Origin: Erythroxylum novogranatense
Lineage: Eukaryota > Streptophyta > Magnoliopsida > Malpighiales > Erythroxylaceae
Length of the DNA stretch: 64,000 nt
NCBI GenBank assembly: GCA_029891385.1
Contig: CM057233.1
Span: 50,732,063 to 50,796,062, forward strand
Direction of reading: 5' to 3'
A model generated the notes under the pieces. The model saw only the letters and a list, made by a program, of their open reading frames with translations, was not told where the DNA came from and did no database searches. Both the position numbers and the translations under genes were made by a program. Shown here piece after piece: positions 9,360-20,825 of the stretch. Numbering within the stretch: the first letter of the stretch is position 1; the number at the start of each line of letters is the position of its first letter.

Positions 9360-12300
9360 TGTTGGACCCCGAACCTTGAGTGACAATTTGACTTAGAAAT
9401 ATGAATGATAAAGTGGATGAGTTGATTGAAATGGAGTTGAAAATCAAGGATAAAAAGAGAAAGAGTGAAAATATGAAAAATTGTGTAATAGTTGACTTTT
9501 TGGCCTTTGAACGTTGACTTTTGATACAGGCAAAATTTGATAAAATGATCTACTGGAAACTTGTAGATTATGTTAAGAGCTTTCTGTAGACATAAAGTTT
9601 GCAATTTTTCGATATCGGGAGTGAAAGTTATGATCAGTCAAAGTTTATGTTTGATAGGGTTTGACTTTTATTATGACTGAATCTTTGACTGAGAAATTAA
9701 CCTAGTTAGAAGTTAATTGAGTTTTAATGTTCTTCATGAAAATTGAAGGGTTTGTTTTGATTTTTATTTCGAGATAAAGTATGCAATTTTTCGATCTCGG
9801 CATAATAAGTTATGATTTTTACAAGTTTGTATAGAGGATAGTATCTTTGACCGAAAAAATGAACTTCCGTAGGAGTCGAATTGAGTTTTATGTCCTTCGT
9901 GAAAGATGTAGAGCTTCCCTCAAGCTTTCTATAGAGACTAAGTTTGTCAAAATTGGAATTCGGGATTGAGAATTATGAATTTTGGAAGTTTAGATGAAAA
10001 AAAAAGAGAGAGGAAAATGATTTATTCCCGTCACTAGGGCGACGCGTATCGCCATAGCGATGGCGAGTGTCCAGCCGCTGTTGCTACGGCGACGCGTATC
10101 GCCATAGCGATGGCGAACGTCTAGCCGTCGTCGCTACGGCGACGCGCATCGCCATAGCGATGGCGAGCATTCGGCTCCCGTCGCTAAGGCGACGTGGTCG
10201 CCAGGGCGACCGCGTCTTCGCCTCGCCCAAACGCGGGCGTTTCTGCTTGGAACGACGCCGTTTTTGTTTCTCCAATACGGCGCCGTTTTTGTTTCTCCAA
10301 TACGGCGCCGTTTTGATTCCTTTGTTAGTTTCCTTTCACAAATTCGACCTTTGTTCACTATTTTGTTTATATCTTTTCCGTCCGACATCCGATTGAGTCT
10401 ATTCTTGTGGTGTTGGATTCCTAAAACAATTCCCTACATCCTCATGGGAAATTTGTAATTTTATGAGATTAAATTAGTGGTTATTAATTTAATCAAAGTG
10501 AGTCGGGAAATTTTCCGAGCATAGTTCAGTGTTTTGAGAAATTCGGGATCTGTAAAGATCCGATTGAAGTGGTTCTTGAGGCGAAATAAAGCTAAGACAA
10601 GGGGCTACAAATCATATGAAGAAATAAAATGTCAATTTTGCCCCTAAGACCCTCAAATTATGAATGGAAGTTCAAATTGATGTGCAGTTTTTGGATTTGG
10701 AACATCTGAGAGTAATTTGAGGATAACTTTTGATCTGGGAATCTAAATGAGGTGATTCTTGTTTTGAATTAAACTAGAGACATAAGGCTACAATTGTTAT
10801 GAAGACATCGAGTTTCAATTCTGGGATTAAGAATGTGAATTTTTGGACGGAAATAATTGTACATGGAAAATGTCTTACAATATGGATATTCCTTAACTGT
10901 TTTGCGTATAACTTTTGATGTAGTGATCGGAATTGAGCGCAGTCAGTGGCGTTGGATTCGTATGATTGAGAGGAACATTTCTCGATAAGGAAATTTCAAC
11001 AAATTCCTTCAAATTGATAGTGCGAATCAGACCCGCAAGTGATCATGACTTAAAGTAACATGACAAGGGTATTTTAGTCTTTTCATCAATTTTAAATGAC
11101 ATGGCACATAAGAAGATAAAATTGTCGTTTTTAATAAGGAGATTCACGATTTTTCTGGAAAGAAGAAGAGAAAATAAGAAGAGAAGAGAAGATTGAAGTT
11201 TCGGATGAGAGGAAAAAAGGGAGAAAAGAGAGAGAAAGCTAGTTTTTGGAAATTTAAGAGTTTTAAAGCTTGTTTTGAGTAGATTTCAAGGAAGAAGGAT
11301 GAAAGAAGGTGGAAACTCCCTATAAGGCTTGTAAAAATCCGAAAATGAAGAGAGGAAGAGGTAAGAGAAATTCTTCTACTTTGAATTTTTGATAAGTTTT
11401 TGGGTTTAGATTAATTAGAAATGATGTGGGTTTATGTGCTATGAGTTTTATTTTGTGATTGATGAGTTAATTTTGGTTATGGAAGATTTTAGAGAGAGAA
11501 AGCTTAGTGGGGAAGATGATGAATAGTAAAAAATTGGGAGTTTTTGAAATTGATGATTTAGATGGCTTGAATTAGTGAAGAATTTGAGATATCCTAAGTT
11601 AATTTTGATGTTTATGCTTTAGGTGAAGTTTAATTTGAAAAATTATGAATTGGGGGTTTAGGCCAAATTAGAGATTTGGGGGTTTTTTCCAACTTTTGTA
11701 AATTAAAGGTGTAGAATCATCAATAATAGCATGAATGGATGAAATATGGAATCAATTTTGAAGAAATTATGTTTTATGAGATTGATTTTGGGTGTATTGG
11801 TTTAGGTCAATTTTGAAAATTGGGGATTTTCAAAATTGGAGATTGAAATAGCTTGGAAATATGATAATTATGAATTTCCGATAGTTAATTTTGGGAATTA
11901 TGCAAATTTATGATGTGAATTTAGGTGATATTGGCGTAGGTCGATTTTAATTGAATCAAGGAAAGAAGCAAGGATCAAATTGGAGCTAGGATCAAGTTTC
12001 TGGCAATAATTTGAGGTGGGTAGCATATTTATATTTTGATCTGCAAGCTTAATACGAATTTTCGAAAATTAAAGAAAGCAAAAATGTGAAATTTGATAAA
12101 TTATTGTTTTGTAAATGTTTGAAATTATGATTTCCGAATGTTTTCTGGAAAATTTTCATAAGCTTAAATTCATTGTTTTAAATGATTTGATAAATTGATA
12201 TAAATTTCTGAAAGTGCATTTGTTGTGTATGCATTATTCAATTGCTGAAATTACTGTTTGATTGAATGATTTGATTGTTGAATTTAGTGAACGATAGATT

Positions 12301-13711
12301 GAATAAATTGAGTTGTATGCATTTTGTGGAAAATTTGAAGAAAAGTAAGATTTTGGAAAGTGCCTTCGGGCAATTTGAATTTCCGTTTTCGATATGTGTT
12401 ATGTGGGTTTGGTAGGTCCTTTGGTGAGTCAGCGCTGTCTCTATGTGTATAGCCTTCGCCCGGCTGCCCGCTAGTGGCACGGAGCTCCGATTTCGGACTC
12501 CTTTCACGACTACACTGGACCGCTTATGAAAGTGTAATGCGCTCTATTCACTACCGCACAGGGACCGTTATGCGGGAATGTGCAGTACGTTCTGTTTGGA
12601 CCTAGCCAGACCATTCTGATATGTTATGTGTTTTCAATTTTGTTTCTGAATGTTGCATTCATATTTATGAAAATTCGAGAATGTTTGAAAAATAAGAAAA
12701 AGTGAGATTACTATGAAAAGTTTGAAAAAAAAAATTTAAAAATTACAAAGTTTGAAAAATTCGCCCTTTTTGGCAAAAAGATTATTAAAAACGATTTCAG
12801 CTTATTTATCAGTTTATAAATGTGTTATCCACGGAGCTGTGTAGCTCACCCCCCTTTCATCCCCATCTCCAGGTTTCGAGCAGGAGATTGGATGAAAGTA
12901 TGTCAAGACGTTTGGTTTGATTTTGTATCATTTGGATTCGTGAGTTGATGTGTATATGAGTTAGATAAGTTTGGATAAGTAGATTTGCGTAGAAAGATGA
13001 GTATGGTGTATGTACATAAATGATTGGGTTGTGTTTAGATTGAATTAAAGCATTGTATCTGGTATAAGAATAAATGTGAATGAATTTTGGATATTAAATT
13101 GCGTTAGGAATGTATATTGAGATTTATGGAAGTGTTAGATTTAGGTTTGTGTTTTGCTGGTGTTTGGATTCCGGACGGGGTGTCCGATGATTACGAGATC
13201 TGTTGGGATTATAGAAGTGGTTATTTACCTTTGCGGGTTTTGGGTTAGGAAAAATGCAGCCGTTATGCTGCCGAATTTTCGTTAGAAAATAAAGTGAAAA
13301 TGAAGAAAAATAAGATTTAGATATATATAAGAGATGGAATAGAAAAGAAAAAAAGAAAAAAAATTATACCGGATTTTCGCATCGGATTAGTCTAAGGAAT
13401 TCCAACGCAATTATGTTTCTCTGTTCTTTGTTTCTCACGGATGTCGGATATGATTCAGTTTCATTACGTCGTTTGTTTGGTTTGATTCGATACGTGTTCG
13501 ATTTGCTTCCGCTTTCGCTTTGTTCCGTTTTATGCTTTTGGCTTCCGCATTTTGCTATTCACCCGCTTGTCTCTGTATTTGATTTGGTTTTCGTTCTCGT
13601 TTCACTTTTCATCTCCGCTTTTCGCTTCGCTTTGTAATCCGATTCGATTCCGTTCCCTTTGTTCTTCTTCGTTTTTCGGTTGGGATCCGGTTCCCGGATC
13701 GGGTCCCAACA
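9360..13711 (+). repeat. 3' LTR of element A (4352 bp)
   Basis: Starts TGTTGGACCC and ends GGGTCCCAACA, with a short inverted repeat at the termini. It is co-linear with the 5' LTR apart from that copy's rearrangement. It has an extra 25-bp duplication at 10258-10307 and two patches of dense small differences (12425-12605 and 12830-12890). No coding potential is visible. Open frames such as 13413-13637 translate a T/C-rich stretch near the LTR end and recur identically in both LTRs. Confidence 0.93.
10030..10237 (+). repeat. CpG-rich array, third copy (three hairpin units)
   Basis: Same array as at 3110, with hairpin cores at 10049, 10099 and 10149 (50-bp period). It is followed at 10258-10307 by two direct copies of a 25-bp block ending in TACGGCG. 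That block is single in the other two copies of this region. Confidence 0.92.
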
Positions 13712-13716
13712 CCCTA
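13712..13716. repeat. Target site duplication CCCTA, right copy of element A
   Basis: Same five bases as at 2422-2426, immediately after the CA end of the 3' LTR. Confidence 0.93.
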
Positions 13717-14674
13717 GCCTTCTCCCGGCTGCCCGCTTGTGGCCCACGAGATCTGAAAATGGACTCGTCGTGTTTACGGTAAACTTCGGTTTCCGTCGTG
13801 TTTATGAAACTCTCGAGTCGTTATGTGTGCATTTATATTGTGAAGTGTTATGATTGATGCATTCATGTTTTGGAAATTGTGATTTCGACCACTGCGAGAA
13901 AAGAACTTTTGAAAATGTGCATTATGGGTTTCAAACAAAGTTTCTGTAAGAAAAGAAAAGAAAAGTGTTTTTAAAGGTTTTGCTTATTTATTTGTTATAA
14001 ACTGTTACCCACGAGCTTTTTAAGCTCACCCCCCTTCATTCCTATCCACAGGTGATGAGAAGAAGATCGGGTGAAAGAAAATGAGGGATTCCGATTGTAT
14101 GGGTTCCTATTGAATTATTGTTAAGTTTAGAATGTTATTGAGAAATTTAGAATCATTGTGCTTTGTGTATTTTGGTTTATGATTAGTGGTAATGGCATAT
14201 GGCTTGGAATACCATTAGTGTATTGTAAATGTTTAGTTCATGATGTATTTGGATTATCCAAATGGAATTGGAAATGTATTGGCTATGAATGAATGTGTAT
14301 TGGACATTGGATAATGCGATTGTATGTGGATGTAATTGGATTGAGGATATTGAAGTCACTTGTAAGAAATGGAATGAAAATGAAAGAAAAAAGGAAAAAA
14401 AATGTACACAGATTTGGATTAGTTTAGACCGATAGTCTTAAGGTTTCCAACGCAAACGTTTTCTTTGATATTTGTTCAAGGATGTCGGAAATTGATTTTG
14501 TTTCGCTTTGATCTTAGATCTGTCGTTGCTTCGCAAATCTGTTATCCGATTTGACAATTGATTCGTATATGATTTTGCTTCAGCTTTATGATTTCCGTTC
14601 CGTTCGTTCGGTTTTGTTCCATTTTTGTTTCCGCTTTTTCGGTTGGGATCTGGCCTTTGGATCGGGTCCCAACA
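13717..14674 (+). mobile_element. Right arm of outer LTR
   Basis: Continues the LTR left at 2426. It matches the last 1.3 kb of LTR A in order: 'ccggctgcccgct', then 'gctcacccccctt' near 14026, then 'gtttccaacgcaa', and the end GGATCGGGTCCCAACA at 14674. It differs from A throughout, so it belongs to a sister family. No primer binding site follows, so this is a 3' LTR or solo LTR end. Confidence 0.85.
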
Positions 14675-14689
14675 TGCATAGTCATTAAT

Positions 14690-15060
14690 TAATGGTGAAG
14701 GAGATAAAGATGCTCTGTTAGATGTGTAAACTTATTATAAGAGATAAGATTAGGAATGTAATTATAATAAACATATTAAAGGTAGCTAATATTAATAAAA
14801 ATTTAAAAGAGACAAAGTTTAGGTAGTTTAGACATATTAAAAGAAGACATCCTAATGCTTTAGTGAGAAGATGTGAAAAAATTATACTTAAGAACTGTAA
14901 GAGAAAAAAAAGAAAAACCTAAGAAAAATTAGGGGAGGTTATAAAAAATGATTTGGCTCTAAAACTTGCCAAGGACTTGACCATTAATAAAAAAAATGTG
15001 GCTTATGAGTATACATGTAAAAAATCTCATATAGAGTGATCCTTTTTTTTTCAGAGTCTT
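14690..15060 (+). pseudogene. Decayed 3' end of an RTE-type LINE reverse transcriptase ORF
   Basis: Translation near 14812-14900 gives a segment reading F-R-H-I-K-R-R-H-P-N-A-L-V-R-R-C-E, the shape of the conserved C-terminal block (RWFGHVQRR...VRRCE) of plant RTE-like LINE polyproteins. It has an in-frame stop where Trp is expected and further stops downstream. The 5' part is missing, cut by the outer LTR at 14674. A second copy of the same family lies at 34861-35420. Confidence 0.65.
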
Positions 15061-16145
15061 ATATTTTGCATTTAGCCTAAGTTTTTAATAAGTAGTATCT
15101 CTCTCTTAGTTATTTAGCCTAAACATTTCCTTACTTAGCCTAGATAATATATTGTAATGATTTGTTTGTTTTATTTATTTACTTATTTTATCTTTTATTT
15201 TATTTATTACCTTGTTTTATATTTATTGTATTACTTAGTTTTATATTTTATTTATAAATATTTATTATTTATGTTTATATTTATTATCAATTTATTATTT
15301 TAATATGTAGTTTTATTTTATATTTGTATATTATTTATATATTTATTTAGTGTGTATATATATACATGTTGGTATATTGGAAATAAATTTATTACCAGTC
15401 AAGAGTAAGATTGAGTATTTCAAGACCTTCTCAAGCTTCGTATTCAACGAGACTTCAACTAGGATATTGTTCTTTTTGTATGGTATGCTTGATCTGTCTA
15501 TAAAAACGTCGTGCATAGGCATGGGGGTATAACACACTAAGCATTAACGTAAGTATGGTGGAGCTACGAGTGATACTCGGGATTTAGAGTAGCTATGTCA
15601 TTGACAATCATTGTGAACCAATGCTATGAATCTTGTCTTCGACTCGATATTGGATTGCACGGAATGGAATCACTTATATCGATTCGAAGATCGCAGATGC
15701 TGCTTTTGGATATTTTTAAATTTATAAAATAGTCCCTAAACTTTTTAAAATTGCAAAATAATCCATATTGATATATTATACAATTGATCTTGATACTTTA
15801 CTAGTTTATCGCTTACATCAACCATGCTTTCAAAAATCTTAATAATAAATAATAATGACAATTAATTTGAAATAACAATAATTTTAAATATTTTACATAT
15901 AAATAATAACCACAATTAATATAAATAAAGACAATCATCATCATACAATTATAAAACTAAGAATAATACAAAGCATTTAAAATATTACAATCATACAATT
16001 TCATCATTATAATAAATAATATTACATATTTATATCAAAAGATTCAAAACATCCGATAAAAAGAACAATAAATATTATAAAAAGAGTTGATGACGAATAA
16101 GCAATCAAGTAGAAGTTGAACCTGAAACAAAAATATTACATTTAC
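15061..16145. other. AT-rich intergenic DNA
   Basis: Contains TATTTAT-rich low-complexity sequence (15170-15370), a moderately complex stretch at 15380-15700, and then AT-rich DNA with the phrase 'aaaatagtccctaaac' common between plant genes. The two frames of about 60 codons at 15343-15537 lie opposite one another and look like chance. No gene is supported. Confidence 0.6.
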
Positions 16146-18660
16146 ATTACATACAATTCAATTCAATTTCAATTCAATTCAATTCTAATATAATTCAATT
16201 CAATTCCAATCCAATTCAATTCAATTCCAATTCCATTCCATCCAATTCAACTCCAATTCCAAACCAATTCAATTCAATTCAATTCAATTTAATTCAATTC
16301 CAATTCAATTCAATTCCAATTTAATTAAATTACAATTCAATTACATTCCAATCCAATCCAATTCAATTCAAATCCAATCCAATTCAATTCCAATCCAATT
16401 CAATTCAAATCCAATTTAATTCAAATCCAATTTAATTCCAATTCAATTCAATCCAATTCAACTCCAAACACAATTCAATTCAATTCAATTCCAATTTAAC
16501 TCAATTCCAATTCAATTCAATTCAATTCCAATTCAATTCAATTCCAATTTAATTCCAATCTAATTCAATTCAATTCAAATCCAATTCCAATCCAATTCAA
16601 TTCCAATTCAATTCAATTCAAATCCAATTCAATTCAATTCAATTCAATTCAACTCCAATTCAATTCCAATTCAATTCAATTCCAATCCAATCCAATTCCA
16701 ATCCAATTCAATTCAAATCCAATTCAATTCAATTCCAATTCAATTCTAATTCAATTCTAATTCAATCCAATTCAACTCCAATTCCAATTCAATTCAATTC
16801 AATTCCAATTCCAATTCAATTCAATTCCAATTCAATTCAATCCTATTCCAATTCAATTCTATTCCAATTCAATCTCATTACAATTCAATTCCATTCCAAT
16901 CCAATTCAATTCAATTCAAATCCAATTCAAATCCAATCCAATCCTATTCAATTCAAATCCAATTCCAATTCAATTCCAATTCAATTCTAATTCAATTCAA
17001 TCCAATCCAATCCAATTCAACTCCAAATACAATTCAATTCAATTCAATTCCAATTCAATTCAATTCTAATTCAATTCAATTCCAATTCAATTCAAATCCA
17101 ATTTAACTCAATTCTAATTCAATTCAATTCAATTCCAATTCAATTCTAATCTAATTTAATTCAATTCAAATCCAATTCAAATCCAATTCAATTCCAATAT
17201 AATTCAATTCAAATCCAATTCAATTCAATTCCAATTCAATTCAATTCAACTCCAATTTAATTCCAATCCAATTCAATTCAATTCCAATCCAATTCAATTC
17301 AATTCTAATTCAATTCAATTCCAATTCAATCTAATTCAATCCAATTCAACTCCAATTCAATTCAATTCCAATTCAATTCAATTTCAATTCAATTCAATTC
17401 AATTCCAATTCTATTCTATTCCAATTCAATTCAATTCCAATTCTATTCCATTACAATTCAATTCCATTCCAATCTAATTCCATTCCAATTCAATTTAATT
17501 CAAATCCAATTCAATTCCAATTCAATTCAATTCCAATCCAAATGAATTCCAATCTAATTCAATTCAATTTTAATTCAATTCAATTCCAATTCAATTCCAA
17601 TTCAATTCAATCAAATTCAATCCAATTCAACTCCAATTCAATTCCAATTCAATTCAATTTCAATTCAATTCAATTCAATTCAATTCCAATCCAATTCAAT
17701 TCAAATCCAATTCAACTCAATGCCAATTCAATTCCAATTCAAGTCAAGTCAATTCAATTCAATTCAATTCAATTCAATTCCAATTCAAATCAATTTCAAT
17801 TCAATTCAATTTAATTAGACTTTAATTCAATTCCAATTCAATTCAATTCAATTCAAATCAAATTCAATTTAATTCCAATTCAATTCCAATTCCAATTCAA
17901 TTCAATTCAATCCAATCCAACTCCAATTCAATTCAATTCAATTCAATTCCAATTCAAGTTAATTCTAATTCAATTCAATTCTATTCCAATTCAATTCAAT
18001 TCCAATTCAATTCCATTACAATTCAATTCAATTCCAATCCAATTCAATTCCAATTCAATTCAATTCAAATATAATTCAATTCAATTCAATTCCAATTCAA
18101 TTCAAAACATACTCCAACAATTAGCAATTCCATTCTAATTCCAATTCAATTCAATTCATTTCCAATTCAATTCAATTCCAATTCAAGTCAAAACATACTT
18201 CAACATACTCCAACAATTTGCAATTCCATTCCAATTCCAATTCAACAGAATTCATTTCCAATTCAATTCTCAACAATTACCAATCCTAACAATTACAAAA
18301 CATTCATAATTCTATTTCCATTCATTCCATTCCCAACAATTTCCAATCTTAACAATTACAAAACATTCATAATTCCATTCCAATTCTAATTCAATTCAAT
18401 TACAATTCAATTCAATTCAAATTCAATTCCAATTCAATTCCATTCAATTCCAATTTCAATTCAATTCAATTTCAATTCAATTGCAAATCAATTCCAATTC
18501 AATTCAATTGCAATTCAATTCAATTCTAATTTAATTTAATTCCATTCCATTCCAACTCAATTCAATTCCAAGTTAATTCCATTCAATTCCAATTCCAATT
18601 CCATTCATTACATTCAATTCCAATTCCATTCAATTCCAATTCCAATTCCAATTCAAATTT
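16146..18660. repeat. 2.5-kb degenerate AATTC / AATTCC microsatellite block
   Basis: Almost pure variants of CAATT, AATTC, AATTCC and AATCC, with scattered single-base changes. Short blocks such as 'caactccaattc' recur at longer intervals, suggesting higher-order duplication. At the right edge (18100-18660) it grades into less regular units and then AT-rich DNA. The 90-codon frame at 17542-17814 is simply this repeat translated as N-S-I-Q-F. No protein is supported. Confidence 0.96.
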
Positions 18661-19100
18661 GATTTTTATTTCTATTTCCATTTCCATTTCCATTCAACCA
18701 ATTTTCAATCCAATTCTAATTTCAATTCCAAAATTAATTTTCTATCAATTCAAAAATTCAATTTCAATTATAATTTCTAATTCCAAAATGCCAAATGCCA
18801 AAATCTAATTTCCAACTCCAAATTTAATTTTCGTGTAATTTCAAATTTTATTCCAATTCCAATTACCACATATTCCAATCAAATTTTATTCCAATTTTAA
18901 TACCTTAAAATATACTCAATCACAAATTCACAATCACCAATCAATTTTTTTTCCAATAAAACATTCAGATTATCATTATCCCCAAATCCAACACACCACC
19001 ACGGCACCACCAATTTTTTACCACAAAATCACAAATCCAACATCATCGGATCATCCCCCAACCAACACAAAAACACAAGCAAATAATATCCAAATGCCAA
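18661..19100. other. Transition from repeat to A/C-rich intergenic DNA
   Basis: C/A-rich strand with decaying AATTCC units followed by 'accaacacaaaaacacaagc'. No convincing coding sequence, RNA gene or terminal repeat is visible. Confidence 0.5.
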
Positions 19101-19800
19101 GAAAAATTAAACACAACAATCGATCATTTAGAATCTGGATCTGCGACGATGTCGGGTCCTCACTCCTCAGCAGGCGGCGACGGTGGGGTGTGCTGTGACG
19201 ACTTCGGGCGTTGAAGACGGCGACGCAAGGGTGTGCGGTGGACGCCGGAGGGTGACAGCCTCTATGAGCTGCTGGAAAAGGTCGGTTGTGGTGCGGTGGT
19301 GCGGCGAGGAGGAGAGCTGACGTCGAGGAGGAGTTGTGGAGGGCTAGATCTACACAGATCTACACGGATGAGGCGGATCTACACGGGGAGGAGAACGGGG
19401 AACAACCGGGGCAGGCGAGGAGGAGAGCCAAGAGTCGCGACTGTGAGAGGACCTCCAGATGCCGGCGACAGAGACGGTGAGAGTGTGAGACCAGTGAGCG
19501 ATATAGTGAGAGAGAGATGCTTAGAGAGAAGAAGAGGAGTAGAAGAAATGAAGAAGAAACAGAGGGTCGGTACCAGAAGAGGGTCGGGAGGGGGGGGATA
19601 AAGTGCAATTTTTTTTTCCAGTTTAGTCCTTAGCGTTTCGGAAATTTCCGGAATTGCCCGGAATGTTGGGTACCGGCCGGTACCCAACGGAAAACCCCGA
19701 TACCGACCGGTATTTATGGCCGGTACCGAGGGTGAGTTCCGGATTCCGTTTTCCGGCCAGAACGGAACAAAACTCGGATCATTGTTGTGAACACTGGAGC
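19101..19800. other. CpG-rich patch of unknown origin
   Basis: A sharp rise in GC and CpG content in AT-rich surroundings. Overlapping frames on both strands (about 60-120 codons) have Arg/Gly-rich or Ser/Leu-rich compositions set by the base content rather than by a fold I recognise. The segment at 19620-19780 is full of CCGG, GGTACC and TTCCGG palindromes. It could be a gene fragment captured by a transposon, a first exon lost from its gene, or the end of a non-autonomous element. I cannot choose. Confidence 0.45.
19665..19688. repeat. Perfect 24-bp palindrome centred on CCGG/CCGG
   Basis: The sequence reads GTTGGGTACCGG followed by its exact reverse complement, with no spacer. A weaker relative (TACCGACCGGTA) follows near 19700 and another 'ggccggtacc' near 19728. 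Confidence 0.95.
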
Positions 19801-20427
19801 AACAGGGGTTTCAAGAATAAACTTGTAGAGATCACATCCAATTAAAAGTACTTCCACTTGAAGCTTCTAAAATAAATTTTTTTTGGATGAGAGCTTAAGA
19901 GCATTAGTGATATTAATAATAATAACAGGTTTAGTGAGCGTGAATATGAGAAATACTTAGGGGTTAAGCGTGACAAAGTTAGAAAGAAAAAAATATTGAC
20001 AAAAATTCCAAAAATTGACTCTAGATAAAATTATGAATAATCAATAATAGAAAAAATATAAATCACTGATCACAAATTTTAATACAACAATAAATATTAT
20101 TAATTGAATTACTTTGTTATAAGCATGTTTGACTTTTGTGACCCTTTGTGGGCTTTCGGATTCGTGGCCCTTTTGGGTCTTCTCGGTCCAACATTGATCA
20201 TAAGAACAAAGGATGCTCTACTTTCATCCCATCCTAACCACCACTTCTCTTATTTCCTTTAATCTCTCAAAATGAGAATTACATAGTAAAAGAATGTCTA
20301 AATACTGGAGGGAAACCTCTAATCTTTAGGAAAGATGAAGTTCCAATTCTCATGAGAATGATTGAAAATAGTACTGATACTGAAATTAAAGAGAATAAAT
20401 TAAACATTGAAAAGAAGAAAGTCGCTA
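19801..20427. other. Intergenic DNA downstream of the minus-strand gene
   Basis: AT-rich sequence containing the probable 3' flank of the gene at 20428-20778. A 66-codon frame at 20279-20479 on the minus strand overlaps the gene's 3' end in another frame and is probably chance. Confidence 0.5.
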
Positions 20428-20778
20428 CTACAAGTTGGATACATGTGCAGAAAAACTGATTACAGGGGTCCTCTTGCATTTAACAGAAGGATGAGACAAG
20501 ACAGGAAGGCCCCAGTGAGTAGAGAAGACGAAACCAGGATATGAAAAATGGTCCGTGTTGATTGTAGCGTTAAAAATATCCCAACATACCTTGGCAATTC
20601 TGGTCGACAGCACAACCACAGAGGCGCAAGTGAGTTTCCTGGTGCGAGATAGACGAAATCCCTTTATCCCACCATTCCTTTTCACCCAACGCCTTCTACT
20701 TCTAACAGCCTTTGCCCCCAGTTTCTCATCGTCATTACCATTCTTAGCAAGCTTCTCGTACCTAGACCTCATCATCAT
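20428..20778 (-). CDS. Small plant protein of unknown function (116 aa)
   Basis: Single uninterrupted frame starting with three ATG codons in a row (MMMRSRYEKL). Reading can extend one TTG codon upstream, but ATG at 20778 is the proper start. Visible features are a basic N-terminal third with an R-S-R-R-R-W cluster, a G-I-K-G-F-R-L-S-R-T-R-K block near residues 37-48, and a C-terminal F-S-T-H-W-G-L-P-V-L-S-H-P-S segment near residues 86-99. This order recalls a family of short, intronless dicot proteins with no known role; that is memory of the pattern, not a search result. There is no signal peptide or clear membrane span. Composition and block structure differ from the repeats around it. 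A homology search or transcript reads would settle it. Confidence 0.65.
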   Translation of the reverse strand: MMMRSRYEKLAKNGNDDEKLGAKAVRSRRRWVKRNGGIKGFRLSRTRKLTCASVVVLSTRIAKVCWDIFNATINTDHFSYPGFVFSTHWGLPVLSHPSVKCKRTPVISFSAHVSNL

Positions 20779-20809
20779 CAACGTAAAGTTATAAACTATC
20801 TCCTATATA

Positions 20810-20825
20810 TGTGTGTGTGTGTGTG
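20810..20825. repeat. (TG)n microsatellite
   Basis: Eight TG units directly after TATATA, about 30 bp upstream of the minus-strand start codons. Confidence 0.9.

Larger units (their letters stand above)
2427..13711 (+). mobile_element. Element A: non-autonomous LTR retrotransposon with giant LTRs (LARD-like)
   Basis: Complete insertion with TG...CA ends (TGTTGGACCC at the start, GGGTCCCAACA at the end), 5-bp TSD CCCTA, a tRNA-Met type primer binding site and a polypurine tract. The interior is only 648 bp and codes for nothing recognisable, so all proteins for copying and integration must come from another element. The motif 'gaatttcgaggacgaaatt' before the polypurine tract is typical of the 3' end of the pol gene in plant Ty3/gypsy chromoviruses (Tekay/Del type), which suggests the parent lineage. 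That assignment is inference. Confidence 0.92.

Noticed and set aside
17542..17814. 90-codon open frame rich in Asn, Ser, Ile, Gln and Phe
   Set aside because: Pure translation of the AATTC repeat; no stop arises because the repeat lacks stop codons in that frame.
19233..19687. Overlapping 60-120 codon frames on both strands
   Set aside because: Composition is driven by high GC content, frames overlap on both strands and no domain or conserved block is seen.
20279..20479. 66-codon minus-strand frame with a hydrophobic centre
   Set aside because: Overlaps the 3' end of the better-supported gene at 20428-20778 in another frame.
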